Shown here: in pieces, positions 8,147 through 17,096 of the stretch
Position numbering within the stretch: the first letter of the stretch is position 1
Layout: each line of letters starts with the position of its first letter
Origin: Erythrobacter aureus
Lineage (GTDB): Bacteria > Pseudomonadota > Alphaproteobacteria > Sphingomonadales > Sphingomonadaceae
Reading direction: 5' to 3'
DNA: 64,000 bases
Assembly: GCF_003355455.1 (NCBI RefSeq)
Contig: NZ_CP031357.1
Location: 2,458,501 to 2,522,500 of the forward strand
Notes under the pieces: model-generated
The model's database searches: none
What the model was told of the DNA's origin: nothing
What the model saw: only the letters and a program-made list of their open reading frames with translations
Translations under genes and position numbers: made by a program

Positions 8147-9400
8147 ATGCTTGCGTCCCACTTCGTACCCCAGCTCGCCGCAGCACTCGCGGTCGGGCTT
8201 CTGATAGGAATCGAACGCGGCTGGAAGCTGCGCGACGAAACGCCGGGAATGCGGGTTGCGGGCATCAGGACCTTCACCCTGCTCGGCATGACAGCGGGGC
8301 TAGGCGGCATCATCGGCCTGCTGGGATACCCCATCGTCTCGGGTATCGTTTTCGCGCTCGCCGCGGCGCTGGTGGCCATCGGTTATTCGCGCTCGGTACT
8401 CGACACCGGGCGGCCCGACGCGACCAGCGCGGTGGCGGCCATGGTCACGCTCGGGCTGGGGTTCCTCGCGGGAATCGGCCAGGGAGCGCTGGCGGTGGCG
8501 GGCGCGGCGGTGGTCACGCTAATCCTTGCGCTGCGCACCGAGGCCCATCGCTGGGTCGGCGCGCTCGACGAGGCCGACATCAAGGCCTTCGCCCGCTATG
8601 CGGTCATCGCGCTGGCGGTACTGCCCTTCCTGCCCGAAGGCCGCTACGGCCCATACGACGCGTGGGAGCCGCGTGTGCTGTGGCTGGTGGTTGTCATCGT
8701 CACCGGCTTTTCCTTCGTCGGCTATGTCGCCAACCGCATGTTCGGCGCGCGCCGGGGAACGATCGCCACTGTGGTGATCGGCGGGGCCTACAGTTCCACG
8801 GCAGTCACCCATTCCTTCGCCCAGCGCCTCGGATCGGGCCTGGGCGGCGGCGCGGAGAATGCGGGGATCGCGCTGGCCAGCGCGGTCATGTATCTGCGGG
8901 TCATCATTCTTGTCGCGGTGCTCGCGACCAGCCTGCTCGAACCGTTCGTGGTGGTGGTGGCGCCCGCGCTTATCGCCGGCTTGGCGGCGAGCTACTGGCT
9001 CTACCGCAAGGCCCCCAGCACGACCGGACCGGCACCGCCGGGCAACCCCATCGCCATGCTGCCCGCCCTGACCTTCGTCGCCTTCGTTGCCCTTGCCGCA
9101 GTGGCCGCGCGCTGGGCGCAAGGCGAATTCGGCGAGCAGGGCATCGCCATCCTGCTGCTGCTGATGGGCAGCATGGATGTGGATGCGGCCATCGTGACTG
9201 CGGGAGGGCTGGAACCCGGCACGATCGCGCCGCGCCTCGCCGCGCTCGCCATCGCGGGAACGATCCTCGCCAATATGAGCGTGAAGCTCGGCGTGACCGT
9301 GGCCTATGGCAGGCACGAGGCACGGCCCGCCGCCATCGCCCTGGCGGCAAGCATGGTGGCATTGGCGGCAAGCCTCGTGTTCGGCTACGCAAGGCTATGA
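8147..9400 (+). CDS. MgtC/SapB family membrane protein with DUF4010 domain
   Basis: 417 aa, strongly hydrophobic with about eleven or twelve predicted membrane segments. The N-terminal third matches the MgtC/SapB domain: LAAALAVGLLIGIERGW near residues 10-26, GIRTFTLLGM near 43-52 and GLGFLAGIGQG. The remainder matches DUF4010. MgtC-domain proteins are linked to growth at low Mg2+ and to control of ATP synthase or ion transport, but for the DUF4010 subgroup no activity is established. It follows era by 22 bases and might be co-transcribed; the next gene is convergent. Confidence 0.8.
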   Translation: MLASHFVPQLAAALAVGLLIGIERGWKLRDETPGMRVAGIRTFTLLGMTAGLGGIIGLLGYPIVSGIVFALAAALVAIGYSRSVLDTGRPDATSAVAAMVTLGLGFLAGIGQGALAVAGAAVVTLILALRTEAHRWVGALDEADIKAFARYAVIALAVLPFLPEGRYGPYDAWEPRVLWLVVVIVTGFSFVGYVANRMFGARRGTIATVVIGGAYSSTAVTHSFAQRLGSGLGGGAENAGIALASAVMYLRVIILVAVLATSLLEPFVVVVAPALIAGLAASYWLYRKAPSTTGPAPPGNPIAMLPALTFVAFVALAAVAARWAQGEFGEQGIAILLLLMGSMDVDAAIVTAGGLEPGTIAPRLAALAIAGTILANMSVKLGVTVAYGRHEARPAAIALAASMVALAASLVFGYARL

Positions 9401-9442
9401 AGCAATTGGCGACCAGGTCTGCGATCGGTGGGTCGGTCGGGA

Positions 9443-11266
9443 TCAACCCGTTTGCAGGGTGCTTCCCCTCATCTCCCGCCGACACTGGGCCAGTTCGACC
9501 CGGTCGCGCCCACCCTCCTTCGCGCGGTACAGCGCGGCATCCGCAGCTTGGACCATCTGGCTCAGATCGCAATGTTCCGGAACGCTTGCAACACCGATCG
9601 ATATCGTGATCCGGCCGAGCCGTTCGCCGTCGTGGTGAAGATTGAGCGCGGCAATCCGCAAACGAATGTCTTCCGCGCGGGCCGCTGCCTGCTCGCTGTC
9701 GAAATCCGGCAATAGCAGCACGAACTCTTCGCCGCCGTAGCGGAAGGCGAATTCGGGTTCGCGCGTGGCTTTTTGCAGGACCTTGCCCACTTCGCTCAGC
9801 ACGAGGTCGCCGGCCTCGTGACCGAAACGGTCGTTGAAGCTCTTGAAATGATCGACGTCCAGCATCAGGCAACTCATGCGCGCGGCGGCATCCCCCTCGC
9901 CCGTGCGGAGCTTTTCCATGACGTGATCGAAGCTGCGGCGATTGGAAAGGCCTGTCAGCGTATCGTGCATGGCCATCTTTCGAAGCGCGTCGCGCAATTT
10001 GAGATTCGCCAGCGCCAGGCTGATGTTTTCGGCCAGCATCTCGATATAGTTGGCCGGCGTCGGTAATACGTCTGCGCTGTCATCGCGGACCTCGAGATAG
10101 AGCAGTCCGAGTGTTTCGTTCTGAGCCATCAACGGCAGGCAAAGCGAATCGGATATTTCCCCATCCGCCAATGCGAGATGCTGACAAGGCACATCTATTC
10201 CGTCGCTTTGTGGCCTGTGGGGCATTCCCCGTCGCAGAGCCCAGCAGGAGGAGGGCGCGAATTCGGCCTGCGAATGGACCGGTTTCTGCCATGTGCAAGC
10301 CTCGACCATTGCGTTGTGGGATTCGTCGAACAAATAGAGACGTCCAGCCCGTCCCGGGTCGATCTCCGGCACGAACCGGCGCACCACGTCTTCGAAGTCT
10401 TCCAACGTATCGCAGCTCTGCATACGCTGGGTCATGCGCGAAAGCAGTTCGCGAAGGGCGCTGTCGGCATCGCGTTCGGCCTGGAGACGCTGCCGTGCCA
10501 AGCCGTTTTCGCGGAAAACGCGGATAGCCTGCGCCATGTCCCCGATTTCATCGATCTGGTTCACTTCGGGTAGCTCGGTAGCGTAATCCTCGGCAGCTAA
10601 CCGGCTGACCACATCGCTCAGCCTGACCACGGGGTGCAGCACGCGGCGCTTGAAAATAAAATACAGCACGCACAAAAACAGGAGACCGGTGATCGCCAGC
10701 ACGATTTCAGCCAGCAATTTCCACATGGCCGCAATCGCCGCCGCTTCGTTCACCACTCTTTCTATGCGCCCGTCGAGCTGGTTCTGAAAACGTTGCACCA
10801 GCATTTCGGCGCGGTTTAGCTCGCGTTCGTATTCGGGGCCAAACAGGATCTGCCTCGCGCGCGCTTCCTCGCCCCGCTCGTAAGCTGCGATCGCTGCGAC
10901 TTGTTCATCATGCAGCGTATCCGCCCAGCGGATCGCCTCGGTCAGCGTGGCGAGTTCGTTTTGGCTGGCACCGGCATCGCCGATATGTTCGATCCGCCGC
11001 TCGACCGATTCCAGCTCCTCCTCGTCGCGGCGATAGACCACGGCGTAGGTCTCGTCGCCCGTATTGATGTACTGCCGCGCATGCTCGCTCATCGCGTAGA
11101 TGTCCGTGCCGAGACGGGCGGTCGCCTTGTCGAGCTGATAGCGCTGTTCGACAGCGGCCCGTTCGCGATCATGCGCATTCGATGCCAAAAGCATCATAAC
11201 GCCGGATACGACCGTCAAGGCGACGGTCGCCCCATAGGCCACATTGGTGATGGTTGCCAATCGCAT
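9443..11266 (-). CDS. Membrane diguanylate cyclase with periplasmic sensor, HAMP, GAF and GGDEF domains
   Basis: 607 aa. Two membrane segments (about residues 9-30 and 183-205) bracket a helical periplasmic sensor region. A HAMP domain (about 206-262), a GAF-like domain (about 275-435) and a GGDEF domain (about 440-600) follow. The active site is GGEEF at 511-515, so the protein should make cyclic di-GMP from two GTP. The product-inhibition site normally RxxD five residues before GGEEF reads REPE here, so feedback inhibition may be altered. No other c-di-GMP gene is close. Confidence 0.9.
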   Translation of the reverse strand: MRLATITNVAYGATVALTVVSGVMMLLASNAHDRERAAVEQRYQLDKATARLGTDIYAMSEHARQYINTGDETYAVVYRRDEEELESVERRIEHIGDAGASQNELATLTEAIRWADTLHDEQVAAIAAYERGEEARARQILFGPEYERELNRAEMLVQRFQNQLDGRIERVVNEAAAIAAMWKLLAEIVLAITGLLFLCVLYFIFKRRVLHPVVRLSDVVSRLAAEDYATELPEVNQIDEIGDMAQAIRVFRENGLARQRLQAERDADSALRELLSRMTQRMQSCDTLEDFEDVVRRFVPEIDPGRAGRLYLFDESHNAMVEACTWQKPVHSQAEFAPSSCWALRRGMPHRPQSDGIDVPCQHLALADGEISDSLCLPLMAQNETLGLLYLEVRDDSADVLPTPANYIEMLAENISLALANLKLRDALRKMAMHDTLTGLSNRRSFDHVMEKLRTGEGDAAARMSCLMLDVDHFKSFNDRFGHEAGDLVLSEVGKVLQKATREPEFAFRYGGEEFVLLLPDFDSEQAAARAEDIRLRIAALNLHHDGERLGRITISIGVASVPEHCDLSQMVQAADAALYRAKEGGRDRVELAQCRREMRGSTLQTG

Positions 11267-11475
11267 GGCTGCCTTATGGCAGGGAAGACCAACCGAAGCG
11301 TTAAGACCGAGTGGGTATGCTTCCTGACGCGGTATTCAGCCAGGAGCCTTCAACCATCGGCACCTCACGCAGTAGGCTTCACTTTCGCCGCCCGCCGCCG
11401 CCGCCGATGGACTCGAAACGGACTCGAACATGCCGCGCCGTCAGTCAGCCTTGGTTGCGGGAAAATGCAGCGTGC

Positions 11476-11658
11476 CTACCGTTTCTTTGCAATTTTGACC
11501 TTGTTCTTCTTGGCGAAATCCTTGGTCGATTCCTCGCTGCGCCCCAGCGCCTTGGCAATTTGCTTCAGCCCCTGCCCCTTTCCGGCAAGCGTGCGCAGTT
11601 GGCCCGCTTCCTCTCCGGTCCAGGGCTGCTTGTGCCGTTCGAACCGTTCCTTGGCCAT
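11476..11658 (-). CDS. Small basic Myb/SANT-like protein overlapping topA
   Basis: 60 aa. Its ATG shares one base with the topA stop (TGATG at 11656-11660), so it is probably translationally coupled to topA. The sequence is basic. It has a Myb/SANT-like pattern: PWTGEEAGQLRTLAGKG, then LKQIAKALGRSEES, where the spaced tryptophan and hydrophobic residues fit a small three-helix DNA-binding fold. A KKNKVKIAKKR tail follows. I do not recognise a named family. The coupling suggests a role with topoisomerase I or DNA, which is inference. Confidence 0.7.
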   Translation of the reverse strand: MAKERFERHKQPWTGEEAGQLRTLAGKGQGLKQIAKALGRSEESTKDFAKKNKVKIAKKR

Positions 11659-14234
11659 CAGCCCGCCGCCTTCTTCGCGGCAGGCTTCTTCTTCGCCGCG
11701 GGCTTCTTTGCCGTAGGCTTCTTTTTCGCGGCGGCCTTTTTCTTCGGCGCGGCCTTCCCCTTCTTTGCCGGTCCCTTCGCGGCACGTGCATCGATCAATT
11801 CGATCGCCTGCGCCTCGGTCACGTCCTCGGGTTTCACATCCTTGGGGATCGTGGCGTTGGTGGTGCCGTCGGTCACGTAGGGGCCATAGCGGCCCGGCAT
11901 CACCTTGATCTCGCCGCCCGAGGTGGGGTGTTCGCCCAGCGTTTTGATCGGTTCGGCCTTGCCGCGCCCGCCGCCCTTGCGATTGGCGGCCTGGGCGAGA
12001 ATATCGACCGCACGGTTCATGCCGACCTCGAAGACTTCGCGGGTCGACGACAGTTTGCCGTACTTCCCATCGTGACGCAGATAGGGGCCGTAACGCCCTA
12101 TCGCAGCTTCGATTTCCTTGCCGGTTTCCGGATGCGCGCCAACGATGCGCGGCAGGCTGAGCAGCTTCAAGGCCCATTCGAGATCGAAATCGTCGAGGTC
12201 CTTCGGAATGCTCGCGCGCTTGGCGTCCTTGCCCTCGCCCAGCTGGACATAGGGGCCGAAGCGGCCGCTCTTGCGCTCGACCGGCAGGCCGGTTTCCGGA
12301 TCCTCGCCCATGACGCCGTCATCGGCGCCGTCATCGCCGTCGGAACCGCCCGGCTTGGCGAACTGGCGGGTGTATTTGCATTCGGGATAGTTGGCGCAGG
12401 CAACGAAAGCGCCATAGCGGCCACCGCGCAGCGCCAGCCTGCCGCCCTCGCGCCCCTCGGTTTCGCATAGTGGGCAATGGCGCGGGTCCTTGCCGTCGGC
12501 ACGTTCGGGGAAGAGATAATCGGCGAGGAAATCGTCGAGCACCTCGGTCACTTCCGAAGGCTTCTTCTCCATCACCTCTTCGGTCTTGGGCTTGAAATCG
12601 CGCCAGAAGGCTTCGAGCAGCTTCTTCCAGTCCTCGCGCCCATCGGACACGATGTCGAGCTCGTCTTCCAGGCCCGCCGTATAATCGAAGGCGACATATT
12701 GCGGGAAGAAACGTTCGAGAAAGGCCGTCAGCAGACGCCCGCTTTCCTCGGCGAAGAAGCGGTTCTTTTCCATCCGTACATAGGCGCGGTCGCGCAAAGT
12801 CTGGATGGTGCTGGCATAGGTCGAGGGGCGACCGATGCCGAGCTCTTCGAGCCGCTTGACCAGACTGGCTTCGGAAAAGCGCGGCGGCGGCTGGGTGAAG
12901 TGCTGGTTCGCATCGACGCTTTTCTTGAGCGGACTATCGCCCTTCGCGATCGTCGGCAGCAGGCCGTCTTCGTCGTCCTCCGCATCGTCACGACCTTCCT
13001 GATAAACCGCGAGGAAGCCCGGATACTTGACCACCTGGCCGGTCGCGCGCAGCTCGTGCTGGCCGGTCGCGTCGCGCAGGGTAACGCTGGTGCGTTCGAG
13101 GCTGGCCGCGGCCATCTGACTGGCCATCGCGCGCTTGTAGATCAGGTCGTAGAGCTTGCCTTCATCGCCCGATCCGGCGCGGTCCTGATTGAAGTTGGTC
13201 GGTCGGATCGCCTCGTGCGCTTCCTGCGCGTTCTTGGCCTTCGACTTGTACATGCGTGGGCTATCGGGGAGCGCATGGCCGCCATAACGATCGGCCACCG
13301 CCTTGCGGCAATCGGCAATCGCGCCGCCATCCATGCTCACGCCATCGGTACGCATATAGGTGATCGCGCCCGCCTCGTAGAGCGACTGCGCGCAGCGCAT
13401 GGTATGGCTGGCCGAGAAGCCGAGCTTGCGGGCGGCTTCCTGTTGCAAGGTGGAGGTGGTGAACGGCGGAGCCGGATTGCGCTTGAAAGGCTTGGTTTCG
13501 ACTTCCTCGACCGTGAAGTTCGCCGCCTCGACCGCATTCTTTGCGGCCATGGCGCTGCCCTCGTTCCCGAGGGTGAGCTTCTCCAGTTTCTTGCCGTCAT
13601 ATTTGACCAGCCGCGCGTCGAATTCGGTGCCGTCATGCTGCAACTTCGCGATGACCGACCAGTATTCGTCGGCGCGGAAGTTCTCGATCTCGATCTCGCG
13701 ATCGACGATCAGACGCAGCGCGACCGACTGCACGCGGCCGGCGCTCTTCGCGCCCGGCAGACGGCGCCACAGCACCGGAGACAGCGTAAAGCCATAAAGA
13801 TAGTCGAGCGCGCGGCGGGCGAGATAGGCGTCGATCAAATCCTGGTCGAGATCGCGCGGCGCCTTCATCGCGTCGGTCACTGCCCGTTTGGTGATCGCGT
13901 TGAAGGTCACGCGCTCGACATCCTTGGGCAACGCCTTGCGCTTGGCCAGCAGTTCGCGCACGTGCCATGAAATCGCCTCGCCCTCGCGGTCGGGGTCGGT
14001 CGCGAGAATCAGGCGGTCGGCCGCCTTCGCATTGTCGGCGATTTCCTTGAACCGCTTCTGCTTGTCCCGATAGAGCTCCCAATCCATCGCGAAACCTTCG
14101 TCGGGGCGCACACTGCCATCCTTCGGCGGCAGGTCGCGGACATGGCCGTAGCTGGCCAGAACCTTGAAGTCCTTGCCAAGGTATTTCTCGATGGTCTTCG
14201 CCTTCGCGGGCGATTCGACGATAACCAGTTGCAT
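11658..14234 (-). CDS. topA: DNA topoisomerase I
   Basis: 858 aa type IA topoisomerase, which relaxes negative supercoils. The Toprim domain starts at residue 1 (QLVIVESPAKAKTIEKYLG) and has the DPDREGEAISWH acidic motif at about 79-90. The active-site tyrosine is in AITYMRTDGVS (about 294-304). One four-cysteine zinc-ribbon (CPLCETEG with a later CANYPEC) is followed by several Topo C-terminal repeat units containing the pattern GRYGPY. The tail is a lysine/alanine/proline-rich stretch of about 45 residues, common in alphaproteobacterial TopA. It lies downstream of dprA behind a hairpin terminator, so it probably has its own promoter in 14235-14323. Confidence 0.96.
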   Translation of the reverse strand: MQLVIVESPAKAKTIEKYLGKDFKVLASYGHVRDLPPKDGSVRPDEGFAMDWELYRDKQKRFKEIADNAKAADRLILATDPDREGEAISWHVRELLAKRKALPKDVERVTFNAITKRAVTDAMKAPRDLDQDLIDAYLARRALDYLYGFTLSPVLWRRLPGAKSAGRVQSVALRLIVDREIEIENFRADEYWSVIAKLQHDGTEFDARLVKYDGKKLEKLTLGNEGSAMAAKNAVEAANFTVEEVETKPFKRNPAPPFTTSTLQQEAARKLGFSASHTMRCAQSLYEAGAITYMRTDGVSMDGGAIADCRKAVADRYGGHALPDSPRMYKSKAKNAQEAHEAIRPTNFNQDRAGSGDEGKLYDLIYKRAMASQMAAASLERTSVTLRDATGQHELRATGQVVKYPGFLAVYQEGRDDAEDDEDGLLPTIAKGDSPLKKSVDANQHFTQPPPRFSEASLVKRLEELGIGRPSTYASTIQTLRDRAYVRMEKNRFFAEESGRLLTAFLERFFPQYVAFDYTAGLEDELDIVSDGREDWKKLLEAFWRDFKPKTEEVMEKKPSEVTEVLDDFLADYLFPERADGKDPRHCPLCETEGREGGRLALRGGRYGAFVACANYPECKYTRQFAKPGGSDGDDGADDGVMGEDPETGLPVERKSGRFGPYVQLGEGKDAKRASIPKDLDDFDLEWALKLLSLPRIVGAHPETGKEIEAAIGRYGPYLRHDGKYGKLSSTREVFEVGMNRAVDILAQAANRKGGGRGKAEPIKTLGEHPTSGGEIKVMPGRYGPYVTDGTTNATIPKDVKPEDVTEAQAIELIDARAAKGPAKKGKAAPKKKAAAKKKPTAKKPAAKKKPAAKKAAG

Positions 14235-14323
14235 GGGGGTAATTACAGTCCCTTACGTGTGTACGTGCGTATACGCGCGAAAATGGGGACCGGTCCCGAT
14301 TGGCGTCAAGCGCCAAAAACCGA

Positions 14324-14361
14324 ACGGGCCGCCCGGCCTAGGAGGTACACGGGCGGCCCGT
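14324..14361 (-). terminator. Candidate Rho-independent terminator after dprA
   Basis: A perfect 12-bp inverted repeat (14324-14335 with 14350-14361, arm ACGGGCCGCCCG) encloses a 14-base loop. On the minus strand it is followed by TCGGTTTTTGG. It lies 130 bases beyond the dprA stop and 90 bases before the topA start, so it would end the plsY-dprA transcript. The remainder of the 257-base gap (14235-14491) holds no ORF I can support. Confidence 0.65.
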
Positions 14362-14491
14362 CGCGAGCGCCGTTGGGGGGTGCCCGCTATTCAGTCCGGA
14401 AAATCGCGATGGCCGAATCGGCCACCTGGTGAATTCACCATAAGACGCGTCTGCGAATCGCGCTTGCAAGAACGCGCCAATTTCGCCGCCA

Positions 14492-15601
14492 TCAGAGCGA
14501 AAGGCTGACCCGGGCGCCCGCATGCCGCTCGAGCCGTCCGGCGATCTCGAGTTCGAGCAGCGCAAGGTGCACGGCGCCGGCATCGGCGCCCGACTGGCGG
14601 ATGATTTCGTCCACCGGTACCGGCGCGCTTGTCAAAAGACCGGCAATGTCGGCCGGGTCGGTCTCTGCCAACCCGCCGGGCTCGAAATCGAAGGCCGGTG
14701 AGGGTTCGCGAAAAGTGGATCGGGGCTCGCCGTCGAAGGTCGACAGCAGCTCGGACACGTCTTCGGGCGTCTGCACCAGCACCGCGCCTTCGCGGATCAA
14801 GTGGTTGCAGCCGTGGCTGCGCGCTTCCAGCGGACTGCCTGGAATGGCCATGACCTCGCGCCCCGCCTCCCCCGCCAGCCGCGCGGTGATCAGGCTGCCC
14901 GATTTGACCGCGGCCTCCACCACCAGCGTTCCGCCCGCGAGCCCGGCGATGATCCGGTTGCGGCTGGGGAAGTGGCTGCCGCGCGGTTCGGTGCCCGGCG
15001 GCTGTTCGGCCAGCAGCAGGCCTTCGTCGGCGATCCGCTCCTGCAATTCGGCGTGCTGTGGGGGATAGGCGATGTCGATGCCGCTGGCGATGACCCCGAT
15101 GGTAGTGGGAAAAGCCCCCTCATGCGCCGCGCCGTCGATCCCCCGCGCCAGGCCGGAAACCACGGTGAAACCAGCTTCGGACAATCCTTGCGCAAAATCG
15201 CGCGCCAGCTTGACTGCGGCGGCACTGGCATTGCGCGCGCCGACCATGGCGACGCAGGGTTTCGACGCCAGCGCCAGATCGCCGCGCCAGATCAGGATCG
15301 GCGGCGCTCCATCGATCTGACCGAGCAGTGCGGGATAATCGGGCTGATCGTGAAACAGGTACTTCGCGCCCGCCTTGCGCACGGCCTCGACCTCGCGCTC
15401 GATCCTGTCGGCGGGGCAAGCGCGGTACTGCCGCCCGCCGCGCTTGCCGAGATCGGGTAGCGCGCCCAGCGCCTCTGTAGCGCTGCCGAAACGCTGCAAC
15501 AGCATGGCATAGCTGACCGGCCCGATATTGGGCGAGCGTAGCAGGCGGATGCGGGCGAAAGCCTCGTCCTGCGACAGTGCGGGCTGCGCCCCGCCGCTCA
15601 C
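14492..15601 (-). CDS. dprA: DNA-processing protein DprA
   Basis: 369 aa. DprA binds incoming single-stranded DNA during natural transformation and loads RecA; it is also widespread in non-competent bacteria. An N-terminal SAM-like region precedes the Rossmann-like domain with VGARNAS (about residues 116-122) and VSGLARGIDGAAHEGA (about 142-157). GTLVVEAAVKSGSLITA is near 214-230. The C-terminal 60 residues form the winged-helix domain of longer DprA proteins. It starts with GTG at 15601 in a GTGA overlap with the plsY stop. Confidence 0.95.
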   Translation of the reverse strand: MSGGAQPALSQDEAFARIRLLRSPNIGPVSYAMLLQRFGSATEALGALPDLGKRGGRQYRACPADRIEREVEAVRKAGAKYLFHDQPDYPALLGQIDGAPPILIWRGDLALASKPCVAMVGARNASAAAVKLARDFAQGLSEAGFTVVSGLARGIDGAAHEGAFPTTIGVIASGIDIAYPPQHAELQERIADEGLLLAEQPPGTEPRGSHFPSRNRIIAGLAGGTLVVEAAVKSGSLITARLAGEAGREVMAIPGSPLEARSHGCNHLIREGAVLVQTPEDVSELLSTFDGEPRSTFREPSPAFDFEPGGLAETDPADIAGLLTSAPVPVDEIIRQSGADAGAVHLALLELEIAGRLERHAGARVSLSL

Positions 15602-16185
15602 TCTTTCGAGCCGCCGATCCTGGGTTCTTCGCCCTTCATCAGCCGGGCGATATTGGCGCGGTGGAGGTAGATGATCAGTAATGCGATCGCGGCAAGAACC
15701 GGGAAGAACTGCGGATAGCCGAACAGCGGCGCGGCGGCAGCGGCAGCGACGACCGCCGCCATCCCGGCGAGCGAGGAGACGCGAAAGATCGCGAGTACGC
15801 TCAGCCAGATGAAGGCATAGGCCAGCCCCAACGGCCAGGCGAGGCCGAAGGCAACGCCCGCATTGGTCGCCACGCCCTTGCCGCCTTTGAACCCCAGCCA
15901 GACGGGAAAGCAGTGGCCTAGCACCGCGGCACCGGCTGCAAAGGCCATCGCCACTTCGCCCCAGAGCTGGCCCGCGATTGCCACCGGGGCGAGTCCCTTG
16001 ACGAGATCGAGTACCAGCGTAGCGGCGGCGAGCCCCTTATTGCCCGTGCGCAGCACGTTGGTCGCGCCGATATTGCCCGAACCGATCTGGCGCACGTCGC
16101 CCATGCCCGCTGCTTTGGTCAGCAACAGGCCGAAGGGGATCGATCCGACCACATAGCCGAGCAATGCTGCGTAAAATGCGTCCAC
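15598..16185 (-). CDS. plsY: Glycerol-3-phosphate acyltransferase PlsY
   Basis: 195 aa integral membrane enzyme that transfers an acyl group from acyl-phosphate to glycerol 3-phosphate, the first step of phospholipid synthesis. Signatures are GYVVGSIPFG (about residues 8-17), IGSGNIGATN (about 30-39) and the GFKGGKGVAT block (about 97-106). A GTG at 16185 is taken as start because GGAGG lies five bases upstream; an in-frame ATG at 16221 would add 12 residues without such a site. It heads the plsY-dprA transcription unit. Confidence 0.94.
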   Translation of the reverse strand: MDAFYAALLGYVVGSIPFGLLLTKAAGMGDVRQIGSGNIGATNVLRTGNKGLAAATLVLDLVKGLAPVAIAGQLWGEVAMAFAAGAAVLGHCFPVWLGFKGGKGVATNAGVAFGLAWPLGLAYAFIWLSVLAIFRVSSLAGMAAVVAAAAAAPLFGYPQFFPVLAAIALLIIYLHRANIARLMKGEEPRIGGSKE

Positions 16186-16255
16186 GGGAACCTCCGCTGC
16201 CGGGCGCCCGATCGCGGCCACGCCCTTCCTCTTTGATTGTGCTGTAAAGTTAAGT

Positions 16256-16284
16256 ACGGCCCTTCGACAAGCTCAGGCCGCACG
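16256..16284. repeat. RPELVEG-type intergenic repeat
   Basis: The stretch contains CCCTTCGACAAGCTCAGG, a short dispersed intergenic element very common in sphingomonads and some other Proteobacteria. Its translation in one minus-strand frame gives the tell-tale RPELVEG. It sits between divergent plsY and murI. Only one copy was seen in this window. Confidence 0.6.
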
Positions 16285-16295
16285 GAATATCCGCT

Positions 16296-17090
16296 TTGGA
16301 CGCAACCTCCCCCATTCTCCTGTTCGATTCCGGCGTTGGCGGGCTCACCGTGCTGGACGAACTGCGCAAGGTGCTGCCCGATGCGCCGGTAATCTACGCC
16401 GCCGATGTGGCGGGCTTGCCCTATGGCACGAAGAGCGAGGCGGAGGTGGCCGCGCGTGTCGCCGGGCTGCTCGGGCGGATGGCCGAACGATACCAGCCGC
16501 GCCTGATCTGCATTGCCTGCAACACCGCCAGCACGATCGCGCTCGGCATGGTGCGCGACGTGCTCGAAACGCCGATCGTCGGCACCGTGCCCGCGATCAA
16601 GCCCGCCGCCGCGCTCACCAAAACTGGCGTTTTCGGTCTGCTCGGCACCGAGGCAACGATGCGGCAGAGATATGTCGACGATCTCGAACATGCCTTTGCG
16701 GTGGGCAAGCGGTTGCTGCGCCACGGTGCCAATGGCCTGGTCCCGTTGGCCGAGGCCAAATTGCGCGGCGAACGCGTACGCATCGACGACGTGGCCGATT
16801 CGGCGAAAGGCCTCATGCTGCAGGCGCATGGAAGCGATATCGACACCATCGTGCTCGCCTGCACCCATTTCCCGCTGCTCGAACAGGAACTGCGCGAAGC
16901 CTTCGGTCAGGGGGTCGAATTCGTACATGGAGCGCAGGGGATCGCGCGGCGGATCGCGCATCTGACCGAAGGCCAACCCTTCGCCCGCAGCACCGGCGAC
17001 TGCGCGATCACTACCGGCGCGCTGGCGAATTTCGAAAGACTCGCACCGGCATTTGCCGAGCGGGGTATCGACCGACTGGAGAGATTCTGA
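16296..17090 (+). CDS. murI: Glutamate racemase
   Basis: 264 aa cytoplasmic enzyme that makes D-glutamate for peptidoglycan. The first catalytic cysteine is in CIACNTAST (about residues 71-79) and the second in VLACTHFPLL (about 185-194). The N-terminal substrate loop reads FDSGVGGLTVL. The start is TTG at 16296; no in-frame ATG or GTG gives the conserved N-terminus, and GGAA lies nine bases upstream. The globin-like gene follows after six bases. Confidence 0.95.
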   Translation: MDATSPILLFDSGVGGLTVLDELRKVLPDAPVIYAADVAGLPYGTKSEAEVAARVAGLLGRMAERYQPRLICIACNTASTIALGMVRDVLETPIVGTVPAIKPAAALTKTGVFGLLGTEATMRQRYVDDLEHAFAVGKRLLRHGANGLVPLAEAKLRGERVRIDDVADSAKGLMLQAHGSDIDTIVLACTHFPLLEQELREAFGQGVEFVHGAQGIARRIAHLTEGQPFARSTGDCAITTGALANFERLAPAFAERGIDRLERF

Positions 17091-17096
17091 CCTGCC

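Noticed and set aside
11660..11800. Repetitive stretch at the topA 3' end, considered as a tandem repeat or CRISPR-like array
   Set aside because: It encodes the lysine/alanine-rich tail of TopA; the repetition comes from codons, with no spacers.
12477..13970. Long open frame (497 codons) on the plus strand opposite topA
   Set aside because: Antisense shadow of topA; composition is Arg/Ala/Gly-rich without recognisable domains.
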